Shown here piece after piece: positions 33,039 to 40,956 of a stretch of 64,000 bases of DNA; the stretch's first letter is position 1, and each line of letters begins with the position of its first letter. The notes beneath the pieces were generated by a model that was given only the letters and a program-made list of their open reading frames with translations, did no database searches and was not told the DNA's origin. Origin of the DNA: Dyadobacter subterraneus (GTDB taxonomy: Bacteria > Bacteroidota > Bacteroidia > Cytophagales > Spirosomataceae); the NCBI RefSeq assembly GCF_015221875.1, contig NZ_JACYGY010000001.1, positions 5,000,501 through 5,064,500 on the forward strand, written 5' to 3'. The translations under genes were made by a program, and so were the position numbers.

Positions 33039-34616
33039 TTATTTCAATAACCACATGACGCCGTTCACATCGTCCACATTATTATACTGGGCAATGGCTG
33101 CATTATAGTTGGCTGTATTTGCAGATTGTTCCGCCGCCTGGTATTTATAACGTAAAGCGATTTTGCCGTTATTCCCTGTACCAACGCCCGTTTTGAAAAC
33201 AGGAACGCCCGTTCTGCGCCAGTTGAAATAGGCTTCCAAACCACTATTCAGATAAAAAGCAATGTATTTTTGTTCCAAAATCTGCTTCAAACCAGCTTCG
33301 TTATTTCCTACATATTTAACTGTGGGCTGAGCATAGTAAGCATCATAATCAACATTGACCGTTGACGAAACATATGGACCAGCCACAGGAACACCCAAAG
33401 GAAGAGAATAAACCGTCATCGTACCTTTTGCTGGAATGGAATAAAAACTCATAGAAGCTTTAATCCCAGCATTGTAGTATGCCTCAGCATCACCCAAAGG
33501 CCCTTTCGTAATCCATCCGCGGTTAATGGCTTCGGCGATGTTGAAGCACATTTCTGTGAATCCAATAATCGCTGTTGTCTCGCCAGTGTAACCTGAATAA
33601 TAACGATACCGATTGATATAACTCAAAACACCACCACCATTCTGGCTCGCCAAAGCACCCATATCCTGGCCGATATCACCGCCTTTGAAAGATGAAAAAT
33701 CAGTAGGACTTCCACCAGCTGTTACCAACCCAGGAGCCGGATCTGTGGTAATGAAAACACGTGGATCTTTACGGTCGGTTAACAAACTTACATAGGTTGA
33801 AGTACTGTTATTCAAAGCGCCGTTCGCGAAAGTTTCCTTGTTAAGAGGATAGCGGTTTGTTGGATTCAACCAGGTATATTTCAATTCATTAGCACTGCTT
33901 GTCATGATCGGATATTTAACCGGATCATTGATGATCATCGCAAATTGTTGCGCTACATTTAAATCTGCATCGGTAGTTGCCTTTTTGCTTAAATGAATCA
34001 GCAAACGTAAACGGAAAGTATTTACCACTTTTTGCCATGCAGCCAGACTGTTTGAGAAATACATGTCACCCGTCAAAGTCACGTCATTTTTGGCGATCAA
34101 TTGTGTCAAATCTGCATTTGCTTCTTCAAGCATTGTCAGACTATTTTGGAAAACCGTTTTCTGTGAATCGTATTTTGGCATTAAGGCCGTAGCTCCCTGC
34201 AAAGCTTCTGACATCGGAATGTCGCCCGTTTCAAGGCTCATTTTTGTAAAATAATAAGCTCTGAAAAACTTGCCCAAGGCGTGATATGGGTTCAGATCAG
34301 AAGCACCGGAAACGGTCGCCTGCTTTTCCATATTCACCACATTTGTCAGCGTACCGTACAATTGACTTCCTGCTCCAAAATTGTACTGATTATTTCCGAA
34401 ATAGGAATTGTTTTGCAATTGATACTGATTTGTCCGGTCAAGTTGTCCGCCCGGCGATTCCAGCATTGTGTTCAAAACCTGGTTGAATAAAAGGGACGCA
34501 GGCACATCTGTGGGTTTGTTTGGGTTTGGATACAAGTCATCAAAACTATCCTGACAACCCGTTCCAAGCGACACCATCAACGCCAGGGTTACTATTTGTT
34601 TTATATATTTTTTCAT
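33039..34616 (-). CDS. SusD/RagB-family nutrient-binding lipoprotein (SusD-like 2)
   Basis: About 525 residues; start taken at the second Met (34616). Signal peptide with lipobox SLGTGC, so a lipid-anchored outer-membrane partner of SusC. The N-terminal DSFDDLYPNPNKPTDVPASL and C-terminal ILEQKYIAFYLNSGLEAYFNWRRTG are typical of the SusD-like-2 group (PF12771 type). It lies 8-14 bases after susC, the standard SusC-SusD order. With two GDPD genes behind it, a phosphodiester or glycerophosphate-containing substrate is more likely than a plain glycan; this is inference. Confidence 0.9.
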   Translation of the reverse strand: MKKYIKQIVTLALMVSLGTGCQDSFDDLYPNPNKPTDVPASLLFNQVLNTMLESPGGQLDRTNQYQLQNNSYFGNNQYNFGAGSQLYGTLTNVVNMEKQATVSGASDLNPYHALGKFFRAYYFTKMSLETGDIPMSEALQGATALMPKYDSQKTVFQNSLTMLEEANADLTQLIAKNDVTLTGDMYFSNSLAAWQKVVNTFRLRLLIHLSKKATTDADLNVAQQFAMIINDPVKYPIMTSSANELKYTWLNPTNRYPLNKETFANGALNNSTSTYVSLLTDRKDPRVFITTDPAPGLVTAGGSPTDFSSFKGGDIGQDMGALASQNGGGVLSYINRYRYYSGYTGETTAIIGFTEMCFNIAEAINRGWITKGPLGDAEAYYNAGIKASMSFYSIPAKGTMTVYSLPLGVPVAGPYVSSTVNVDYDAYYAQPTVKYVGNNEAGLKQILEQKYIAFYLNSGLEAYFNWRRTGVPVFKTGVGTGNNGKIALRYKYQAAEQSANTANYNAAIAQYNNVDDVNGVMWLLK

Positions 34617-34630
34617 TTTCAAAATCTTTT

Positions 34631-37600
34631 TTAAAACACAATATTTAAGTTCACTCCGTAGCGGCGTGTGGTTGGTGTTTGTAGACCCGAGGCAGCAGTT
34701 GCTCCGTTATATTGCTCTACATCAATACCTTTGTATTTATTGTCTTTGTAGAAATACAACAGGTTTCGCCCTAAAACCGACACGGAAACTTTATCAATAA
34801 ATGTACCTTGCAACCAGCTTTTTGGCAGGTTATAACCGATCACCACTTCACGAAGTTTCGCATAAGTTTTGCTGGTCAGCATACCTTCCTGAATTTGACC
34901 GTAATATTGTGTCGCCCAGGTTTGTACGGTACTTGTTGCTGTGTTTTTAGCGAATTTCAGGTCAGCATAATTGGTAATATTTCCAAGGTTATCATATTTA
35001 ATCGCCACTTCATTGGAAACCTTCACACCGTCACCTACGTAAGTTCCTTTGTAATTACTAACACCCGCATTGGTATCATCATCAAGTCTTGATTTTCCAA
35101 GAGCTCCCTGAACTGTTGCTGCGTTCGCACCGCCCTGCATTGTCAAAGAATAAAGACGGTTTGAAATAATTCCGCCCACGCTTCCGTCAAACTGGAAACT
35201 CATGGTCATGTTTTTGTACTTGAACCGGTTGTTGATCGACCACATGTAATCTGCGTTCATGTAACCCAAAAACTGGTTGATCGGATTTTTCAACGGTTTT
35301 CCGCCGGCGTCATAAACAATTTGTCCATCTGGGGCTTTTACAAAACCGGTTGAATAAAGTTTGTCCGTACGGTCACCCTTTTTGAAGAAAGTATTGTAGT
35401 TGCTTTGTCCCGGAGGCAGTTCGCTGTAAACTTCCTTGAACGTCGACCAGTTGGCCATCACGTCCCATGAAAAATCTTCTTTTTTGATCGGCGTACCGCT
35501 TAAAGAAATTTCAACTCCATTTTTCTTCGTTTTCAGCGCATTGATATAATAGGAAGCGTAACCTGTTGAAGGGGAAATTGCATTGGCAAGAATTCTCGGC
35601 CCGTCGATATATTGGAACACCGTACCACTTAATCCCAAACGGTTGGCGAGGAAACGCAAATCAATTCCTTCTTCAAAAGTTTTTCTGTTGAAAGTTTTGA
35701 TGTTAGGATCGTAAATACTTCCAGAAGAATTCGCTGCTGTTACATTATTATAAGGTTTGCTGGTTGAATAAACAGCCTGCAATGAATAATCCGGACCTCC
35801 GTATGGGCTCAAATAATTGTTACCATATTGAGAAAAAGCGGTTGTCAAAGTTCCGGCTGTTGATCCTCCCAAAGTTGTGTAAACATTGAAAGGCGTAGCA
35901 CCGATTTGCGTTGCCGTTGCATCTCCATGAACCGTTGCGAACGATCCGCGCACTTTCAGGAAGGAAATAATTTCAGGAATTTTCACATAATCCGAGATCA
36001 CAGAAGCTCCCGAAACGCTTGGATAGAAATATACATTACTACCGTTTGGCAAAGCAGAAGATTTATCAACCCGGCCAGTCGCAGAAATGGTTGCGTATTT
36101 CCCAATTGAGGCATCCAAAGAAGCGTAAGAACTGATCACACGCATTTTTGAATTGAAATTATTCGTCATCAACTGGTTCAAACTGTTGTTGAAGTTGTAG
36201 ACATTCGGGATAACGAGATAATCCGTCGATGTAAAATTGGAGTTGTAATTAAAGTTGCGAAGGCTACCTCCCACCAAACCGGAAAGATTGATCAGACGGC
36301 CAATATTATAGTTGTAGTTGATCTGAACATCCGAATTGTTTTCAAACATATTTCGTCTGTCTTCACGGTAATCTCCTTGTCCCAAAGTTCTTGCATAAGT
36401 AAATGCACCCCACGGCATTTTTTCAGAACGGAACAAAGAATAGGTTGTAATCTGTGAGCGACCGGTAACGTTTAAATGTTCGTCCAGTTTGTAATTCAGC
36501 GACATATAACCGTTAATATCCGTTTTATCGTGACCGCGTTTCCAGTCTTCCACCATCATCCACGGGTTGTTATAATGTACGTGTTCAGGGAAAACGATTT
36601 TTACGTTTTTCTGTCCTGGCTGCCATTTTCCGCGGATATCCGGCGCGTCAACATTCCACTCATCACCCGTCCATACTGACAAATTGTAGATCAAACTATT
36701 TGGACCGTAAGTTACATCCGGGACATTATCAGAATACGTTTTGTTGAAATTGACGTTTGCATTGAAAGTCAGACGTTTGCTCAACTGATATGAAGCGGTT
36801 GTATTGAAATTCAAAACACGCACGCCTGTATTTGGCACAATTCCCTTTTGATTGGAATGTGACAAAGAAAAACGCAAGGCATATTTATCTCCCGAAGCTG
36901 ATAAATTGATGTTGTTTGTTGTTTGAAAACCTGCACGTAAAAACCGGTCTAGATTGCTTTTTCCATCCACATAACCGCGGTTTACATAAGGCGTAGGTTT
37001 GATGTGACCTTTGTAAGTCAAATCTCCGAAAGTGGTTGTGTAAGTTTGGTCCGGTGTATATTCTCCGTCATATTGTGGCAGCAGCTGGCCTTTGAATTTA
37101 GGCCCCCAAAGCTGATACTGAGCATCTTGCAAACCTCCACCAAAACCATCAGCATAGGCATATTGTCCATACATACCACCACCATATTCGTGCTGTGTAT
37201 GCGGAACTGCGATGAATCCTTTATCAACAGAATTTGTAGAATTGAATTCAACCGTAAAACCTTTCTTTTTCCCGGCTTTTTTTGTGGTGATCAAAATCGC
37301 ACCGTATTGCGCGCGACTACCATATAATGCAGCAGCGGCAGGTCCTTTCAAAACAGTGTAAGTTTCAATGTCATCCGGACTGATATTCCAGGTATCTGAG
37401 CTAATCGGCACACCGTCAACTACGTAAAGCGAGATCTGGTTTCCTCTTAATAATAAGGAAGGCGAGCCAAGCAATTCCGGGTTCATGGCTACGGAAAGTC
37501 CGGCTACTTTACCAGTCAGACCTGTGATCGGGTTTGAATCTCTGGCTTTTACCAAATCCTCTCCTTTCACTTCCTGAACCGCATAACCGATACGTTTCAC

Positions 37601-38002
37601 TTCTTTTTTGACACCCAAAGCCGTCACAACCACTTCTTCCAGATTTGCGGATGACGGATTCAGTTTCACATCCAGTTTATTTTCCGTTGCCGGACGGATC
37701 AGAAATCCATTTACAACTTGTTTTTCGTAACCGATATAACTGAAAGTCAAATCGTAGGCAGTTCCTTCGCGAAGATTATTGAAGATGAAATTTCCATCTA
37801 TATCCGAAGTTGTACCCCGGGTTTCTGCATTTGCAGCTTCTTTTAAAATGATGGAAACACCGATAAGCGGCTGGCCTTTTTCATCCTGAACGCTACCCCG
37901 CATTTGGGATGATTGGGCAAAAGCTGAAAAGGATGAACACAGCGCCAACGCACAGATCCACCATTTCAGTTGACTTGTAAATTTGTGTAAGGTTTTTTTC
38001 AT
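34631..38002 (-). CDS. SusC/RagA-family TonB-linked outer-membrane transporter
   Basis: 1123 residues. Signal peptide ending FAQ, a carboxypeptidase-regulatory-like domain (MRGSVQDEKGQPLIGVSIIL, NFIFNNLREG), TonB box and plug region (VVVTALGVKKEVKRIGYAV, then GKVAGLSV and DDIETYTVLKGPAAAALYGS), then a large beta-barrel ending NLNIVF. It is the first gene of the susC-susD-gdpd-gdpd set. A promoter with a palindromic spacer lies about 210 bases upstream. The substrate is likely a phosphodiester compound judging from the enzymes downstream. Confidence 0.93.
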   Translation of the reverse strand: MKKTLHKFTSQLKWWICALALCSSFSAFAQSSQMRGSVQDEKGQPLIGVSIILKEAANAETRGTTSDIDGNFIFNNLREGTAYDLTFSYIGYEKQVVNGFLIRPATENKLDVKLNPSSANLEEVVVTALGVKKEVKRIGYAVQEVKGEDLVKARDSNPITGLTGKVAGLSVAMNPELLGSPSLLLRGNQISLYVVDGVPISSDTWNISPDDIETYTVLKGPAAAALYGSRAQYGAILITTKKAGKKKGFTVEFNSTNSVDKGFIAVPHTQHEYGGGMYGQYAYADGFGGGLQDAQYQLWGPKFKGQLLPQYDGEYTPDQTYTTTFGDLTYKGHIKPTPYVNRGYVDGKSNLDRFLRAGFQTTNNINLSASGDKYALRFSLSHSNQKGIVPNTGVRVLNFNTTASYQLSKRLTFNANVNFNKTYSDNVPDVTYGPNSLIYNLSVWTGDEWNVDAPDIRGKWQPGQKNVKIVFPEHVHYNNPWMMVEDWKRGHDKTDINGYMSLNYKLDEHLNVTGRSQITTYSLFRSEKMPWGAFTYARTLGQGDYREDRRNMFENNSDVQINYNYNIGRLINLSGLVGGSLRNFNYNSNFTSTDYLVIPNVYNFNNSLNQLMTNNFNSKMRVISSYASLDASIGKYATISATGRVDKSSALPNGSNVYFYPSVSGASVISDYVKIPEIISFLKVRGSFATVHGDATATQIGATPFNVYTTLGGSTAGTLTTAFSQYGNNYLSPYGGPDYSLQAVYSTSKPYNNVTAANSSGSIYDPNIKTFNRKTFEEGIDLRFLANRLGLSGTVFQYIDGPRILANAISPSTGYASYYINALKTKKNGVEISLSGTPIKKEDFSWDVMANWSTFKEVYSELPPGQSNYNTFFKKGDRTDKLYSTGFVKAPDGQIVYDAGGKPLKNPINQFLGYMNADYMWSINNRFKYKNMTMSFQFDGSVGGIISNRLYSLTMQGGANAATVQGALGKSRLDDDTNAGVSNYKGTYVGDGVKVSNEVAIKYDNLGNITNYADLKFAKNTATSTVQTWATQYYGQIQEGMLTSKTYAKLREVVIGYNLPKSWLQGTFIDKVSVSVLGRNLLYFYKDNKYKGIDVEQYNGATAASGLQTPTTRRYGVNLNIVF

Positions 38003-38210
38003 AAAACGTTTTAGTGAAATGTTTTGGCAATACTTTTCCAGCCCACATTTTGCGGGATAAAAATTATTATTTCAGATTTTAAGTGAGTAGAGTCCGGGGT
38101 TACCGAACATGGCTTTTGAATGGTGTCTTGCCTTATGAAGGGAGGGTTTTATTTTGATACTATGGCATTAGATTGAGGAATTATTAATTCTGGCTATGTT
38201 TAAAACGATG

Positions 38211-38240
38211 CAAATGTACATGTTTGAACATGTGCACAAT
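38211..38240 (-). promoter_or_regulatory. susC promoter with operator-like palindrome in its spacer
   Basis: On the minus strand a -33 ATTG (38237-38240), 18-base spacer and -7 TACATTTG (38211-38218) match the Bacteroidota consensus. The spacer contains the palindrome ACATGTT-TG-AACATGT (38218-38233). A start near 38204 would leave a leader of about 200 bases before susC. Confidence 0.6.
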
Positions 38241-38409
38241 GTTAAAATTATGCTTGAAATATTAAGAAATTGTTAGCCGTAAAAGTGCCTAAAACCGGTT
38301 GAAACGGCACTTATTATTATTTAAAAACAAAAATAAACTTGTCGGAGAAATGAAGTACTTCAATTAAATTTTCCTGCAAACCGGCGTATTTCAGAAATTT
38401 TGATTTAAC

Positions 38410-38453
38410 TATGTACAGCCGATAATTCAAATATGTACAGCCGATAATTCAAA
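38410..38453. repeat. Perfect 22-bp tandem duplication
   Basis: The same 22 bases beginning TATGTACAGCCGATAATTC occur at 38410-38431 and directly again at 38432-38453, ending 12 bases before the lipoprotein ATG. It may be a recent slippage event or a doubled regulatory site. Confidence 0.85.
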
Positions 38454-38465
38454 ACAAATTTGCAT

Positions 38466-38942
38466 ATGCATATCCGTAAAACATTTGCCGCTCTGTCTCT
38501 ATTGTCATTTGTTGTGATAAATATCAGCTGCAATAACGCGGCAAGTGATCCGAAGGAAGCGACTGAAAGATTGATTGGTAACGAGAAATGGGTTATTAAT
38601 GAAATTGATGCAAATGACGCACCGGTTTTCAAAGACGGAAAACTTATCCAGCAATTTAGCGGACCGAGTTTTGAAAGATATATGGAAAATGTGAAGTTTA
38701 ATAAGGACGGCACTTTTACCGGTTATTTCAAAGGCGAAACAAATCCGATGACTTTGAAGTGGAAAACGAATGACAAAAACATCACCGTTTTTTCAGCAGA
38801 TCCGGCCGCGGCAAAAGGTGGAGAATGGACGATTGATCCAACGGACGTTTTCAAGGATGTATTCAGCATGAAAACGCAGAGCACAGCTTACAATTATCCG
38901 CAAATGACAAGAGTTGAGCTGAAATTTAAAAAAGCAGAATAA
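38466..38942 (+). CDS. Small lipoprotein, lipocalin-like, unknown function
   Basis: 158 residues from ATG 38466 (an in-frame TTG two codons earlier is less likely). Signal peptide with lipobox INISC at about residue 22, then a Ser/Asp linker. The mature domain alternates beta strands (LIGNEKWVINEID, GTFTGYFKGETNPMTLKWK, NITVFSAD) in the way of Bacteroidota lipocalin-like small lipoproteins. No catalytic motif. It is convergent with the DUF1080 gene with only five bases between stops and no terminator there. Confidence 0.7.
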   Translation: MHIRKTFAALSLLSFVVINISCNNAASDPKEATERLIGNEKWVINEIDANDAPVFKDGKLIQQFSGPSFERYMENVKFNKDGTFTGYFKGETNPMTLKWKTNDKNITVFSADPAAAKGGEWTIDPTDVFKDVFSMKTQSTAYNYPQMTRVELKFKKAE

Positions 38943-38947
38943 GGAAA

Positions 38948-39577
38948 TTACAGTTCCTGAATAAATAAATCTTTATAGGCAACCTGTGCTTTTCCTCCAC
39001 CATGGATTTGCAAACCGATTAGTCCGCTTTGTGGTATTGATTGATCGGTTTCAGTATAATCCACGGTTTGAGTTCCGTTCAGCAAAATCCTGATGCGTCG
39101 GTTTTCACATTTTACTTCGTACTCATTCCAGTCGCCAGGTCTCAGGATTTTTTTGATCAGCATTGAATCCGGTGCGATCAGCGTTTTATTCCTCCGCGAT
39201 TCATCATATAAGCTAGCCCAATATCCATCACCTAGATCGGCCTGGTAACCCACCATTTCATAATCCGGCTTTTCGGCACGTTTGCTTCTGAATTGTACGC
39301 CGGTGTTTATGAATCCTTCGGTTCCGGTAAGTTTGAATTTTACTTTCAGATCAAAATTGGCGTAAGTCTTTTTTGTACAAAGGAAAAAGTTATGCTCGAC
39401 CGTTTCAGTTAACGATCCTCCAATGATTGTCCCGTTTTCTACACGCCAGGTTTTCACCGTATCACCTTCCCATCCGTCAAAATTTTTACCATTGAATAGA
39501 TTCTTCTGCTTCGCTTCGGGAGCTAGAACAAAGGCAGACAGAAGCAGAAATGAAAAAGGAAGAAAATATCGGATCAT
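38948..39577 (-). CDS. Secreted DUF1080 (3-keto-disaccharide hydrolase-like) protein
   Basis: 209 residues with an N-terminal signal (MIRYFLPFSFLLLSAFVL, then AP). Jelly-roll DUF1080 features: NLFNGKNFDGWEGD, VENGTIIGGSLTE, FDLKVKFKL, GVQFRSKR, GDWNEYEVKCENRRIRILLN and SGLIGLQIHGGG. The family includes enzymes that cleave 3-keto-glycosides and carbohydrate-binding relatives; the local context gives no substrate. Monocistronic. Confidence 0.88.
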   Translation of the reverse strand: MIRYFLPFSFLLLSAFVLAPEAKQKNLFNGKNFDGWEGDTVKTWRVENGTIIGGSLTETVEHNFFLCTKKTYANFDLKVKFKLTGTEGFINTGVQFRSKRAEKPDYEMVGYQADLGDGYWASLYDESRRNKTLIAPDSMLIKKILRPGDWNEYEVKCENRRIRILLNGTQTVDYTETDQSIPQSGLIGLQIHGGGKAQVAYKDLFIQEL

Positions 39578-39748
39578 GGTTTCAGTCGATTGTCGGTCAA
39601 CTTATAAAAGGAATGACTATGACGTGTTATACCGTTTTAAAAACAAAAATCTGGAAACTCATTTCATTTTGACTCCGATAACGAGTCCGAAACTTTGGTC
39701 CTTAAAATCTGACAGCCGAAAGCCGACTGCCGAAGTACCCTATTAACC

Positions 39749-39782
39749 AAAAAAAAGGAAGACATACATATCCTCCTTTTTT
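39749..39782 (-). terminator. Probable terminator of the small secreted protein gene
   Basis: On the minus strand, stem 39771-39782 with 39751-39762 (one mismatch) ends in a U-rich tract, about 48 bases after the stop at 39830. Confidence 0.55.
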
Positions 39783-39829
39783 CTCCCATCTAATATTATC
39801 AGCCTTCCCTCCGAAGGCCGTACTCGAAA

Positions 39830-40087
39830 TTACTTTTTTGAATCGCTTTTCAATTTAAGCTCAACAATATTCGCTTTTTGTGGCGCAGTGTAGTTATCAC
39901 TTTTAGTAACTGTTGCTTTTTGAGGAGCAGGAGTTTCCAAAGCAGGACCAGCTTCTGGTAAAGCTTTACCAATTGTTGTAACAGTTGCTTTGTCTTCGTT
40001 AACTACGATATTTGAAGTTGCGTTAGCATAAGTTGTGATGGTCATTGCAATCATTGCAGCAGCCAAGATATTTTTTGTATTTTTCAT
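39830..40087 (-). CDS. Small secreted protein, unknown
   Basis: 85 residues: signal peptide MKNTKNILAAAMIAMTITTY ending ANA, then a short Thr/Ala/Pro/Lys-rich mature part with two TAPQKA-like segments (APQKATVTKSDN, APQKANIVELKL). No cysteine or motif; probably disordered. It has its own promoter and probable terminator, which supports a real gene. The style resembles the 87-residue gene at 46.7 kb, without clear homology. Function unknown. Confidence 0.6.
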   Translation of the reverse strand: MKNTKNILAAAMIAMTITTYANATSNIVVNEDKATVTTIGKALPEAGPALETPAPQKATVTKSDNYTAPQKANIVELKLKSDSKK

Positions 40088-40136
40088 TGTTGTATCTGTT
40101 AAATTAAATTTGATTGTGTGACTCTTAAATCATGCA

Positions 40137-40164
40137 CAAATATAATACAATATTTTGATACAAT
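40137..40164 (-). promoter_or_regulatory. Promoter of the small secreted protein gene
   Basis: Minus-strand -7 TATATTTG (40137-40144) and -33 ATTG (40161-40164), spacer 16. An imperfect inverted repeat (40162-40173 with 40199-40210, 11 of 12 pairs) begins at the -33 element and could be an operator. Confidence 0.55.
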
Positions 40165-40210
40165 GCGTTCAACGCCTATTAGAACAAAATTAAATTCTGT
40201 TGGACGCATT

Positions 40211-40600
40211 AAAAATGTCTTAAAAATAAAAGTATTAGGATTATTAATAATTGTACTAATCTAATAAATTCACCCTAAAAGAGTAATTTCTCTCATGATG
40301 GTTTTTGAAAAATTCTTCTGTGTCTGATTTAAATACTTTTAGCTTCGATTTCATCTAATCCTATAACCATCGATCATTGCATATTTGCGCTGTAAATCAG
40401 AATATTCTATGGTTTGAAGAATCACGCTCATTGTTGGAGAAAAAAAATTAAAAATATTTTTAAAAAATTTTAAAAACATGATTGAACGGCTGTTATAACC
40501 TTCAATTTTGAACCAAAAAGTCGTAGGTAACTTAGAAAAATGTCCTAGCTTTAAATTTCAAAAATCTATTAATCGAAATACTTTAATAAATATTCATCGA
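40211..40600. other. AT-rich intergenic stretch before the arsR gene
   Basis: Rich in A and T, with homopolymer-like runs around 40440-40480. A 63-codon ORF here has no protein-like features. Nothing else recognised. Confidence 0.4.
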
Positions 40601-40603
40601 CTT

Positions 40604-40636
40604 ATTGGAATATCGGGATTTTCCGATATAACTTTG
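40604..40636 (+). promoter_or_regulatory. arsR promoter with palindromic operator and almost no leader
   Basis: -33 ATTG (40604-40607), 21-base spacer, -7 TAACTTTG (40629-40636). The spacer is filled by the palindrome ATATCGG-N6-CCGATAT (40610-40629), a fitting site for ArsR autoregulation. The ATG at 40641 lies only four bases after the -7 box, so the transcript would be leaderless or nearly so. Confidence 0.6.
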
Positions 40637-40640
40637 CATT

Positions 40641-40934
40641 ATGGATCACGTAGAAATATTCAAAGCGCTTTCAAACAAGTCCAGACTGGAAATTCTTAAC
40701 TGGCTGAAAAACCCTGAGCTGCATTTTGATGCTGAACATCGGAATTGTGCAGGCGTTTGCGTGGGTATCATTCAGGAAAAATCGGGATTAACTCAATCTA
40801 CGATTTCGGAATACCTCACCATTTTAAAACGAGCGGGTTTAATTGAAGCAACCCGAACGGGCCAGTGGACTTATTATAAAAGAAATGAGGAAGCTTTCGC
40901 TGCTTTGAGCAAATTGATCGGATCTGAAATATAA
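40641..40934 (+). CDS. ArsR family transcriptional regulator
   Basis: 97 residues, a winged-helix repressor: HVEIFKALSNKSRLEILNWL, recognition helix LTQSTISEYLTILKRAGLIE, wing TRTGQWTYYKRNEEA. There are two cysteines in HRNCAGVCVG just before the recognition helices, at a place where thiol- or metal-sensing ArsR proteins carry ligands. It lies 22 bases before an old yellow enzyme gene, and the palindrome over its promoter suggests control of both. The signal might be an electrophile or metal; this is inference. Confidence 0.88.
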   Translation: MDHVEIFKALSNKSRLEILNWLKNPELHFDAEHRNCAGVCVGIIQEKSGLTQSTISEYLTILKRAGLIEATRTGQWTYYKRNEEAFAALSKLIGSEI

Positions 40935-40956
40935 TGTTATCGTAAATCGAAAAAAT

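Larger units (their letters stand above)
38003..38465. other. Divergent intergenic region susC / lipoprotein gene
   Basis: 463 bases. It holds the long susC leader, the susC promoter described above, and a hairpin AAGTGCC/GGCACTT (38283-38289 with 38306-38312) whose loop includes AACCGGTT. It also holds a perfect 22-bp tandem duplication next to the lipoprotein gene. No further ORF. Confidence 0.5.
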
